From Erysipelotrichaceae bacterium UBA2227 (lineage in GTDB: Bacteria; Bacillota_I; Bacilli_A; Erysipelotrichales; Erysipelotrichaceae), in the NCBI GenBank assembly GCA_002348095.1, contig DDYT01000052.1, positions 1 to 13,900 of the forward strand: a stretch of DNA of 13,900 bases. The letters are read 5' to 3'. Below the pieces are notes generated by a model. That model saw only the letters and a program-made list of their open reading frames with translations, had not been told where the DNA came from and did not search any database. The position numbers and the translations under genes were made by a program. How positions within the stretch are numbered: position 1 is the stretch's first letter; each line of letters begins with the position of its first letter. Shown one piece after another: positions 6,848-13,900 of this stretch.

Positions 6848-8355
6848 AGTTTAAAAGAGGATTAAAAAATGTCTTTTTCGGTCTGATTAATTTGGTTCTG
6901 ACGTCAGCAGTGGCGATTATTGTTCCTCGATTGGTTATCGATAATTTTGGTTCTGAGGTTAATGGACTTGTATCATCAATAACGCAAATTTTTGCATATT
7001 TCACGTTGCTCGAAGCAGGAGTCGGGTTAGCAAGTCTGCAAGCACTTTACGGACCTGTCGGAAATAATGATCAGCAATCAGTGAATCGAATTCTTTCTGC
7101 CACTCATCAATATTATAAGCGGACAGCAATTCATTATCTGATTGCTATCGTTGTATTTGTAGTGTTTTACTCCATAACGGTAAAGACGGAAATAGATCTT
7201 GTCATTGTAGTCAGCCTGATTTTAATTAATGGTGCATCAGGTCTTGTCAACTTGTATTTTCAAGGTAAATATAAAATTCTGCTTGAAGCTGAAGGGAAAA
7301 ACTACATCATAACAAATCTTTTGACATTAACTCAATTGACATTAAGTATCGGCAGAATCATTATGTTGCTTTCAGGATTTAGCATTTTAGTTGTTCAGTC
7401 TTTACTTTTGATAACAACTTTCGCTCAGATCTTGTTTGTACGTGGATACGTTAAAAAGAATTACTCTTGGCTTTCTCTTCGTGCTGAACCCGATTATCAG
7501 TCCATATCACAAAAGAGTTCAGTTTTAGTACATCAAATATCAGGAGTGATTTTTAATAATACCGATATTTTGTTTTTAACGATATTTACCAATTTGAAAG
7601 TGGTTAGTGTTTACGCATTGTATAATATGATATTCCAAATCGTTAAGACAGGATTTAATCATATTTCCAGTGGTGTAATTTTTGCATTTGGACAGTTATA
7701 TCACACAGATTTCAACAAGTTCAAGCGATATTTTCAGGTTTACGAAGTTTATTACATAGCTTTGGTATTTAGTGTTGGACTCAGTCTGACTTTATTGATT
7801 CGGCCGTTTATGAGCTTGTATACGAAAGGGATTACGGATATCGATTATGTGGACAATATTGTGATTCTGTTATTTGCAGCGATTTTACTTTTACTTGCCG
7901 CAAGAACTCCGTCACGTCAGATTATTGATATTGCCGGTCATTTTTCTAAGACTCAGAACCGAGCTATTTTTGAATCGATGATTAACATAACGGTAACGCT
8001 CATGCTTGTGGTACCTTTTGGTATGTATGGTGTGCTGTTAGGTACGATTTTTGCATTACTGTACAGAAGTACGGACATGATTCTATATGCAAACAGAGTC
8101 GTGCTCGAAAGAAACTCAAAAAAGTCATTTATCAACTGGGGTGTTAACATCTTACTTTTTTTGTTGCTCTATAAACTTTCTTATTCTTATGTCGTTGCCA
8201 TTGACGATTATATTTCTCTTTTGAGTCATACGATTGGATTTACTGTTCTGTCAGTTTTCTTTTTTCTTTGCATAAATTCTTTGACGAACATTTCGACGTC
8301 GAAGTTAGCCGTTAGCGAAGTTTTCCGCATTTTAAAAGGATTCAAGAGCAGTTGA
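6844..8355 (+). CDS. Wzx-like polysaccharide flippase, first of a tandem pair
   Basis: An integral membrane protein of 503 aa, with about 12-14 hydrophobic segments spread over its whole length. It matches the polysaccharide-transport (PST/Wzx) group of the MOP superfamily, which moves undecaprenyl-PP-linked repeat units across the membrane. Characteristic parts are VPRLVIDNFGSEVNG (27-41), the LLEAGVGLAS segment (55-64), the cytoplasmic KYKILLEAEGKNYI (142-155) and the later PDYQSI segment. It starts at a GTG that overlaps the GT2 stop; SD AAAGGAG lies at 6827-6833, 10 bases away. It is colinear with the next gene, and the two clearly share ancestry. Its C-terminal third is less hydrophilic and shows no fused domain. 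Substrate is inferred from the cluster only. Confidence 0.85.
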   Translation: MKFKRGLKNVFFGLINLVLTSAVAIIVPRLVIDNFGSEVNGLVSSITQIFAYFTLLEAGVGLASLQALYGPVGNNDQQSVNRILSATHQYYKRTAIHYLIAIVVFVVFYSITVKTEIDLVIVVSLILINGASGLVNLYFQGKYKILLEAEGKNYIITNLLTLTQLTLSIGRIIMLLSGFSILVVQSLLLITTFAQILFVRGYVKKNYSWLSLRAEPDYQSISQKSSVLVHQISGVIFNNTDILFLTIFTNLKVVSVYALYNMIFQIVKTGFNHISSGVIFAFGQLYHTDFNKFKRYFQVYEVYYIALVFSVGLSLTLLIRPFMSLYTKGITDIDYVDNIVILLFAAILLLLAARTPSRQIIDIAGHFSKTQNRAIFESMINITVTLMLVVPFGMYGVLLGTIFALLYRSTDMILYANRVVLERNSKKSFINWGVNILLFLLLYKLSYSYVVAIDDYISLLSHTIGFTVLSVFFFLCINSLTNISTSKLAVSEVFRILKGFKSS

Positions 8356-8375
8356 GAGGACAAGGCGGGTAATTT

Positions 8376-9887
8376 ATGAGCAAAAGTAACCGAAGTGTTT
8401 TTACATCCTTGTCTGGTATGTCATTGACTTTAATCAATGGACTTTTGAGTCTGATCGTTACGAAAATAGTCATTTCATCCTATGGTTCTGATTTCAATGG
8501 TGTAAATTCAACAGCCAATCAATTGGTGAATATGTTAATGATCGTTGAAGGAGGGTTCACACTTGCAGCAAGTGTTGCTTTATTTGGACCGATAAAAGAA
8601 GGTAACACATCAAAAATTAACATGATTTTATCCGCAGCTAAACGTTCTTACTTTCAAAAGGGAATGATTTTCTTCGTTGCAGGAACATTTGCTGCTATCG
8701 GTTACTCTTTTTTTATTAAGAGTAATCTACCTATTTATACAATTATGACTGTCTTCTTACTTACTGTTGGTTCAACTGGATTTGCTCTTGTTTATGAAGC
8801 AAAATATCGAATCATTTTACAAAGCGTGCAGAAAGAATACTTGATCAACATGATTCGTATTGTTACGATTGTTATATCTCAACTAATAGTGATTATTGTA
8901 ATTCGATTACATTTGGATATGATTCTGATTCGACTGGTTACTTCCATCGGAATGATCATCGGTAGTTTATGTATTGGTTTATTATGTAAAAGACAATATC
9001 CTAAAATCGCTTTTAATATTCAGCCTGATTTTGATTCAATCAAAGGGACAAACGATATATTCATCGCAAAGTTTACAGGTATGGTTTATAAGTCTGCACC
9101 TATGATATTTATTGCTGCTACTTCTGGCGCTGTTTTCGCAAGTGTTTATGGAGTATATAACAGTGTGTTCTTGTTGATTAAGGGTCTTTTGATCTCTTTC
9201 AGTAATGGCCCAAGAATGGCCTTAGGTCAACTGGTTAAAGAAAAAGGCGAGAACTATGTTTATCAGGTCTTTACTGAGTATGAGTTTTTAGTAAATCAGC
9301 TAATGCTGATTTTTCTTACAAGCGCTACAGTATTAATCATGCCTTTTATCGATGTGTATACTTATAACGTTACGGATGTCATTTATAAGAACTGGTTTGT
9401 TGCAATTTTTCTGATACTTGCAACATATTTTGATATCATTCATTTGCCTGCCGGAAATATGATTTATATGGCAGGCCAGTTTCGATTAGGAAGAAACATC
9501 CAGGTAATATCAGCCGTTTTTTTGATAATTACATTACTTCTAGGTTATTTTTTCTGGGGCTTTGAAGGTATAATGTTGTCAATTTTATTAACATCAGTTT
9601 TGCTTGCTTTGTTGGAAATTAATACAATCTACCGTAATTTTTTTGATCGTTCAGTCTTTGACTTCCTTATCAGATTGCTGCCTTCCACCGCTTTTGCTGT
9701 TGCTATGGTGTTTATTCAGTTGCAGCTGTTACCCAAAATATTCGGTTATCTGCAGTTTGCTGTATGGGGATTTATCATTTTCTCTCTAAATGTCATGGCC
9801 TTTCTGGTGTTTGGAATGACTTTTTATCCTAAGATTATGCGAAAAGTTTCTGGTCGGTTAGTTCTTTTGTTAGGAAAATTCAAGTGA
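8376..9887 (+). CDS. Wzx-like polysaccharide flippase, second of a tandem pair
   Basis: Also 503 aa with about 12-14 membrane segments, of the same MOP/PST flippase type. Shared positions with the preceding gene run one residue out of step: YGSDFNG (36-42) against FGSEVNG (35-41), VEGG (57-60) against LEAG (56-59), MILSA (83-87) against RILSA (82-86), AKYRIILQSVQKEYL (142-156) against the matching loop at 141-155. Overall identity looks low, so the duplication is old or the two were acquired separately from one family. It lies 20 bases after the first flippase, with SD AAGGCGGGT (8362-8370). Two flippases in one cluster could serve two substrates, work as a pair, or one could be decaying; both are intact. 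It ends just before an internal promoter. Confidence 0.85.
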   Translation: MSKSNRSVFTSLSGMSLTLINGLLSLIVTKIVISSYGSDFNGVNSTANQLVNMLMIVEGGFTLAASVALFGPIKEGNTSKINMILSAAKRSYFQKGMIFFVAGTFAAIGYSFFIKSNLPIYTIMTVFLLTVGSTGFALVYEAKYRIILQSVQKEYLINMIRIVTIVISQLIVIIVIRLHLDMILIRLVTSIGMIIGSLCIGLLCKRQYPKIAFNIQPDFDSIKGTNDIFIAKFTGMVYKSAPMIFIAATSGAVFASVYGVYNSVFLLIKGLLISFSNGPRMALGQLVKEKGENYVYQVFTEYEFLVNQLMLIFLTSATVLIMPFIDVYTYNVTDVIYKNWFVAIFLILATYFDIIHLPAGNMIYMAGQFRLGRNIQVISAVFLIITLLLGYFFWGFEGIMLSILLTSVLLALLEINTIYRNFFDRSVFDFLIRLLPSTAFAVAMVFIQLQLLPKIFGYLQFAVWGFIIFSLNVMAFLVFGMTFYPKIMRKVSGRLVLLLGKFK

Positions 9888-9902
9888 TTAATGTAACTAT
9901 GC

Positions 9903-9911
9903 TGATATAAT
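9903..9911 (+). promoter_or_regulatory. Internal extended -10 promoter before the sugar dehydrogenase
   Basis: TGATATAAT is a perfect extended -10 and identical in all nine bases to the promoter at 49-57. No clear -35 is seen. It lies 15 bases after the flippase stop and 23 bases before the dehydrogenase ATG, giving a leader of about 17 bases. It suggests separate or extra expression of the dehydrogenase and the genes after it. Confidence 0.6.
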
Positions 9912-9934
9912 TAAGGACAGAGGAGGTTAAATTT

Positions 9935-11101
9935 ATGAAAATTACTGTTGCGGGAATGGGATATGTAGGATTGTCCAATGCTGTTTTAATTGCTCAGAAC
10001 CATCAGGTTGTGGCATTTGATATCGATTCACGAAAAATTAATCTCGTTAATCAAAGGATTTCTCCCATTTTGGACAGAGAGATTGAGGAATTTTTGAAGC
10101 ATAAAAATCTAAATCTTTATGCAACTCTTGATCCGATCGAAGCTTTTTCAGATGCAGATTTCGTTATAGTGAGTACACCTACAAACTACGATTCAGACCG
10201 GAACTACTTTGACACTTCCTCCGTTGAAAAAGTAGTACAGTCCGTTCTTTCTATTAATCGCTCTGCTCTGATTGTAATCAAATCAACCGTTCCTGTCGGA
10301 TTCACGGAAGGGTTGAAAGCACGGTACTCAACTGAGAATATTGTGTTTTCGCCAGAGTTTTTAAGAGAAGGCAGTGCGCTGCTTGATAACTTATATCCTT
10401 CTCGTATCATTATCGGGTCAGATTTGGCCAGTGCACACCAATTTGCACAACTATTAGTTGAAGGCGCGATCCGAAAGGATATTACTACGCTGTTTACCGG
10501 TTCGACTGAAGCAGAGGCAATCAAGCTATTTGCGAACACTTACCTTGCCATGAGAGTTTCCTTTTTCAATGAGCTTGACTCATATGCAGAAATCCGCAAT
10601 CTTGATTCAAAGCAGATTATTGAAGGGGTTTGTTTGGATCCAAGAATTGGAATGCATTACAATAACCCTTCTTTTGGCTATGGTGGATACTGCTTGCCTA
10701 AGGACACAAAACAGTTACTTGCCAACTATTCAGATGTTCCTCAAAACATGATATCCGCAATTGTTGATGCTAATCGAACACGTAAAGATCATATTGCGGA
10801 TATGATTTTGGATAAGAAACCATCTGTTGTCGGCGTTTACCGTTTGACAATGAAACTTGATTCCGATAATTTTCGCCAGTCAGCTATACAAGGTGTAATG
10901 AAAAGAATCAAAGCGAAAGGCGTTGAGGTCGTTATATTTGAACCTTCATTAAAAGAACCGTACTTTTTTAACTCACGCGTAATCATGGATTTTGAAGAGT
11001 TTTGTCAGATAAGCGATGTAATCATAGCGAATCGGCAGAGTCAGCAGTTGAAAGATGTTGCATATAAAGTTTATACCCGCGATCTTTTTTCGAGGGATTG
11101 A
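9935..11101 (+). CDS. ugd: UDP-glucose 6-dehydrogenase (UDP-glucose/GDP-mannose dehydrogenase family)
   Basis: Oxidises UDP-glucose to UDP-glucuronate with two NAD+ in the cytoplasm, giving the acidic sugar donor of capsules and teichuronic acids. It is 388 aa, the length of the short HasB/TuaD type. The NAD-binding start is VAGMGYVGLS (5-14), with Asp29 and Asp31 at the end of the second strand. KSTVPVGFT (116-124), FSPEFLREGSAL (138-149) and the substrate Lys in the EAEAIKLFANTYLA segment (192-205) are present. The catalytic cysteine is Cys253 in FGYGGYCLPKD (247-257). A typical C-terminal UDP-binding domain follows. The strong SD AGGAGGT at 9921-9927 sets the ATG. GDP-mannose or UDP-N-acetyl sugar dehydrogenases share this fold, but length and motifs favour UDP-glucose. 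The stop lies 2 bases before the next ATG. Confidence 0.88.
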   Translation: MKITVAGMGYVGLSNAVLIAQNHQVVAFDIDSRKINLVNQRISPILDREIEEFLKHKNLNLYATLDPIEAFSDADFVIVSTPTNYDSDRNYFDTSSVEKVVQSVLSINRSALIVIKSTVPVGFTEGLKARYSTENIVFSPEFLREGSALLDNLYPSRIIIGSDLASAHQFAQLLVEGAIRKDITTLFTGSTEAEAIKLFANTYLAMRVSFFNELDSYAEIRNLDSKQIIEGVCLDPRIGMHYNNPSFGYGGYCLPKDTKQLLANYSDVPQNMISAIVDANRTRKDHIADMILDKKPSVVGVYRLTMKLDSDNFRQSAIQGVMKRIKAKGVEVVIFEPSLKEPYFFNSRVIMDFEEFCQISDVIIANRQSQQLKDVAYKVYTRDLFSRD

Positions 11102-11103
11102 TC

Positions 11104-12153
11104 ATGTTAAAAGTTGCGATTTTTCAAAGTGATTTGTCCGTAGGTGGTATACAAAAATCACTTATTAATTTTCTTAATGTTATTGATTATAGCCTCGTAA
11201 GTGTTGATTTGTTTCTATATCAAAAAGATGCTTTTTTTCATTCGCAACTGCCAGACGATGTGAGGGTCAGTTATCTTTCCAAGCTACCGAAGATATCGAA
11301 GATATTAAGTTTCAACCTGGTTTCAAAATTATTCCGCCGGCCAAAACTCGGGGAGTATGATATTTCCATTGATTATAACGGTTATTGGCATGAGTGTGCG
11401 CTCGATGCACTTAACGTGCAGTCAAAACGAAAAATTATGTGGTTGCACAATGATGTGGAAAAGAAAGCACACGAAAACTGGCGGTTCAGACTTATGTGGT
11501 CTTTGTATCAAGGGAAGCTCAGAAAGTTTGATGAGTTTGTAGCAGTTTCTGTAGGGGTAAAGGATGCGTTTATAAGAAAATATAAGAGGTCTTGTAATGT
11601 TGCGGTAATCCCAAATCGAATCAATTTTGAAGAAATTCATATTAAGAAGGATGAGGTTATTAATTTGGATATCGATCCAGCGAAAATCAACATTGTCAGC
11701 GCAGGCAGATTGCATCATCAGAAAGGCTTTGATATACTTATTCAGTATTTTCATCAGGCAAGCCGGCTAAACCCATTATTAAGGCTGTATATACTTGGTG
11801 AGGGAAGTGAAAGAAGAAAACTTCAACGCATGATTGACAATTTTGAACTAGGTGACAAGGTTTTTCTGGCAGGGAGTTTCAAAAATCCATATGCGGTTTT
11901 CAATAGGATGGATGCGTTTGTTTTGACATCCAGGTATGAAGGACAGGGGATTGTACTGATTGAAGCATTAGCTTTAGGCCTGCCGATTCTTATGGAGAAG
12001 CATCTGGAAAAATACAATGAAAACATATTGGGAGTTGAAAATCTCGTATCTGCTATGGCAAACTGTTCAAAGAAACCGAAAATTTCATCAGATATGTCTC
12101 AGTATGATAAGATAGTACTTGAAAAGGTTACTAATCTGCTTGAATTATCTTAG
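11104..12153 (+). CDS. Family 4 glycosyltransferase (GT-B fold)
   Basis: A cytoplasmic retaining glycosyltransferase of 349 aa. The N-terminal domain opens with VAIFQSDLSVGGIQKSL (4-20), the glycine loop usual in GT4 enzymes that face a lipid-linked acceptor. The C-terminal domain (about 195-349) has SAGRLHHQKGFD (199-210), LYILGEGSERRKL (228-240), VFLAGSF (253-259) and the donor-binding R-x-EGQGIVLIEALALG (277-292), the E-x7-E signature. After that the usual GGxxE segment is replaced by EKHLEKYNENILG, and the tail ends with a short helix, so the C-terminus is compact. An in-frame TTG at 11098 overlaps the previous stop, but GAGGGA (11092-11097) is 6 bases from the ATG at 11104, which I chose. 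Its TAG stop sits inside the next gene's Shine-Dalgarno sequence. Confidence 0.88.
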   Translation: MLKVAIFQSDLSVGGIQKSLINFLNVIDYSLVSVDLFLYQKDAFFHSQLPDDVRVSYLSKLPKISKILSFNLVSKLFRRPKLGEYDISIDYNGYWHECALDALNVQSKRKIMWLHNDVEKKAHENWRFRLMWSLYQGKLRKFDEFVAVSVGVKDAFIRKYKRSCNVAVIPNRINFEEIHIKKDEVINLDIDPAKINIVSAGRLHHQKGFDILIQYFHQASRLNPLLRLYILGEGSERRKLQRMIDNFELGDKVFLAGSFKNPYAVFNRMDAFVLTSRYEGQGIVLIEALALGLPILMEKHLEKYNENILGVENLVSAMANCSKKPKISSDMSQYDKIVLEKVTNLLELS

Positions 12154-12157
12154 GAGG
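12152..12157 (+). promoter_or_regulatory. Shine-Dalgarno overlapping the GT4 stop codon
   Basis: A perfect AGGAGG whose first two bases are the last two of the GT4 TAG stop (12151-12153). It stands 7 bases before the ATG at 12165. This layout implies that ribosomes finishing the GT4 gene are in place to start the fusion gene. Confidence 0.7.
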
Positions 12158-12164
12158 TGGGTCA

Positions 12165-13900
12165 ATGCCGAGTTTTATCAGAAAAATATACAGTGATGAA
12201 AGTATAAAAGTTTCAACTTTTCTTTTTGTGATTTTACAGCCTGTAATTGATGTTTTAACCGGATGGACCAACCATTTACCGATATCTTTCGGGATCATCG
12301 TTAAAGTATTATTCGTTGGATATATGTTGTTTTATCTGATTTTCGTGAGCAGAAAACCGTTGGTTATTGCTTATATCCTGATTACACTGGTCTTTGTGAT
12401 AATTAGCTTAGGTCTTTCGGTCAGTAATTACGGATTATCTTTTGGGTTTTCGAATCTGATTGAAATATTCAAAACATTTTTCTTTACATACAGTCTGATT
12501 TGGCTCTATTTGCTATATAATGAGCGAAGATTTGTGGTTCGTTGGAATGATATGGTTTTCATTTTTACGTGCATTTTCATTATTTTCTTGATATCATTGA
12601 TTACAAAGTCTGATTATAAATCGTACTCTTGGTCTGAAGCTACAAGCGGTTGGTTTTTTTCTGCCAATGAAATCAGTGCAATCTTGGCGGCATTATTTCC
12701 GATTGCCTACATTTCAATCATCAAGTCAAAAAGGATTTGGTATAAGTTTGCAATGGCTTCAGTTATCGTTTTCTTTTCAGTGATCGTAGGAACTCGGTCA
12801 GTTTTTTATGCTGCTGTCGGTCTGTATTTTTGTATATTGATTTATCAGCTTATTTCCTTAATGTTTCAGAGAAACAAGAAAGTGCTTATAAACATTCTTA
12901 TTGTAATCTTTTCTTTAGCAGTTACGACATACGTTTATCCCTTATCCCCGGCATCCGGGAATACAAGTTCGAATCCTGTAGTAGTTACTCCTGGAAACGG
13001 AAGTGGGAATAATCAGGGTGGTAACCAAGGCAACAATGAGGATCCGGGTTTTATTGATGAAATCAAAGATGAAATCATTAATATGGGTGGTGCTCTACTT
13101 GGCGATAAGAGTTCCTTAATCATTGTCGGTCTGAATTCGATTTTAAAGAATCGTCTTATTTATTGGGTGGAAACTCAACGTATTTACAATGAATCTGATA
13201 CTGTTAACAGAGTACTTGGAATTGGATCATTTATTGATGATAATGGTAAAAGAAAGCAGATCCAAGTTGAAATGGATTTTGTTACGATTTTCTATAGATA
13301 TGGGTTTGTTGGATTTGCACTTTATATGATTCCTTTGCTTGTTTTAGCTTTCGCGATTTTCATTAAAATGATTAAAGAACCGAAGATCATTTTATCATTT
13401 GAATTTTTGTCATTCTGTTACTCAATTTCACTCATTTTGGGTTTGTCATTTTTAGCTGGTCATGTGCTGATTGCGCCTTCGGTAAGTATTTATGTAGCCA
13501 TTTTCGGAATCAATTTATTGGATTATGAAGAACAATTTTCATTGAAGAAAAAAGTCAAAAGAAAAGTTGTGTTCATATCAAGCGCCGGCGGACATTTGAC
13601 ACAGTTATTAAAACTTCAGGATCTTTTCAGTGAGTTTGATTCGGTGGTGATTACTGAGGACATTCCAATCAACCACTCCTTAAAACCTAATGCTACCGTG
13701 CGTTTTCTGCCTTACGGTAGCCGTGCGGAGAAGGGTTATTTAAAAGTGTTTGTGCGGATGTGGGCAAAATCGATTTTTTATTTCATTATTGACAGGCCAG
13801 AAATCGTTGTTACAACTGGAACACATACGGCAGTACCGCTTTCGATCATTGCAAAAGTATTCAATCGTAAACTGTTATATATTGAAAGTTTTGCTAAAAG
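12165..13900 (+). CDS. Wzy/O-antigen-ligase-like membrane protein fused to Alg14/PssD-like domain (partial, runs off the end)
   Basis: Open for 578 codons with no stop before the window ends. Residues 1-455 form a polytopic membrane protein (about 10-11 segments) of the Wzy/O-antigen ligase group. A large outer loop (about 263-385) holds NRLIYWVE (329-336), LGIGS (351-355) and VEMDFVTIFYRYGF, typical of Gram-positive members that polymerise exported repeats. The loop also contains a Gly/Asn-rich stretch (276-291). After the last membrane segment, LKKKVKRK (460-467) marks a cytoplasmic side. From residue 468 a second domain starts: FISSAGGHLTQLLKL (470-484), VVITED, VVTTGTHTAVP (548-558) and LYIESFAK (571-578). 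These are the marks of Alg14/PssD/CpsF, the membrane-tethering, acceptor-binding half of a two-part glycosyltransferase whose catalytic half is Alg13/PssE/CpsG. The Alg14-like domain is cut at about two thirds. The start is set by AGGAGG at 12152-12157. Confidence 0.88.
   Translation, partial: MPSFIRKIYSDESIKVSTFLFVILQPVIDVLTGWTNHLPISFGIIVKVLFVGYMLFYLIFVSRKPLVIAYILITLVFVIISLGLSVSNYGLSFGFSNLIEIFKTFFFTYSLIWLYLLYNERRFVVRWNDMVFIFTCIFIIFLISLITKSDYKSYSWSEATSGWFFSANEISAILAALFPIAYISIIKSKRIWYKFAMASVIVFFSVIVGTRSVFYAAVGLYFCILIYQLISLMFQRNKKVLINILIVIFSLAVTTYVYPLSPASGNTSSNPVVVTPGNGSGNNQGGNQGNNEDPGFIDEIKDEIINMGGALLGDKSSLIIVGLNSILKNRLIYWVETQRIYNESDTVNRVLGIGSFIDDNGKRKQIQVEMDFVTIFYRYGFVGFALYMIPLLVLAFAIFIKMIKEPKIILSFEFLSFCYSISLILGLSFLAGHVLIAPSVSIYVAIFGINLLDYEEQFSLKKKVKRKVVFISSAGGHLTQLLKLQDLFSEFDSVVITEDIPINHSLKPNATVRFLPYGSRAEKGYLKVFVRMWAKSIFYFIIDRPEIVVTTGTHTAVPLSIIAKVFNRKLLYIESFAK
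12990..13037 (+). repeat. Gly/Asn low-complexity segment in the Wzy outer loop
   Basis: Codons 276-291 of the fusion gene encode an almost pure Gly, Asn, Gln and Ser stretch (PGNGSGNNQGGNQGNN) built on irregular GGN/AAY codons, not an exact DNA repeat. It sits just after a membrane helix, in what should be the large extracytoplasmic loop, and probably acts as a flexible linker. Confidence 0.7.

Noticed and set aside
12830..13012. 60-codon plus-strand open frame in another phase
   Set aside because: It lies wholly inside the Wzy-Alg14 frame, has no SD, and its product looks random.
13542..13553. Programmed frameshift or separate internal start at the Wzy-Alg14 junction
   Set aside because: The A6 run reads as AAA AAA in the zero frame and does not form a standard A-AAA-AAG slippery heptamer in phase. 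The frame is continuous, and no SD precedes the TTG at 13542.
1..13900. Mycoplasma-type code, tRNA/rRNA genes, CRISPR arrays, insertion sequences
   Set aside because: TGA ends several genes at sensible places and no frame needs it as Trp. I saw no tRNA-like cloverleaf, regularly spaced repeats, transposase motifs or terminal repeats.

Overview
The window looks like chromosomal DNA of a low-to-moderate GC, Gram-positive (Bacillota) bacterium. The evidence is strong Shine-Dalgarno sites (AGGAGG), sigma-A type promoters, a FemABX-family peptidoglycan bridge enzyme, an LCP-family polymer-to-wall transferase and a Wzx/Wzy-type capsule locus. TGA is a normal stop here, so the mycoplasma code is excluded. 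An Erysipelotrichia- or Clostridia-like source is possible, but the sequence alone cannot settle this. All genes are on the + strand and all appear to concern the cell envelope.

Region 1 (1-4648) holds three separately promoted envelope genes. They are a FemABX aminoacyltransferase (76-1302), a secreted, C-terminally membrane-anchored protein with a cohesin-like domain and two cadherin-like beta-sandwich repeats (1524-3152), and an LCP ligase with three N-terminal membrane segments and an accessory domain as in streptococcal Cps2A (3266-4648). Two intrinsic terminators (11-37 and 1442-1479) are each followed directly by a promoter for the next gene.

Region 2 (4682-13900, running off the end) is a capsule or teichuronic-acid-like polysaccharide cluster of visibly lower GC. 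It encodes a polysaccharide pyruvyl transferase, a GT2 glycosyltransferase, two tandem paralogous Wzx-like flippases of identical length (503 aa), a UDP-glucose/GDP-mannose dehydrogenase (probably making UDP-glucuronate), a GT4 glycosyltransferase and a partial last gene. That last gene joins an O-antigen polymerase/ligase-like membrane protein in frame to an Alg14/PssD/CpsF-like cytoplasmic domain. A second promoter precedes the dehydrogenase, so the cluster may be two transcription units.

Inferred pathway: the dehydrogenase supplies an acidic sugar. The GT2, the GT4 and the Alg14-like domain (which needs an Alg13/PssE/CpsG partner, expected just downstream) build a lipid-linked repeat. The pyruvyl transferase adds a second acidic group, one or both flippases export the unit, the Wzy half of the fusion polymerises it, and the LCP protein could attach the polymer to peptidoglycan. 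No initiating phosphoglycosyltransferase and no Wzd/Wze chain-length kinase pair is in the window. The most notable item is the Wzy-Alg14 fusion. Next come the tandem flippases and the repeated use of extended -10 promoters with very short leaders.
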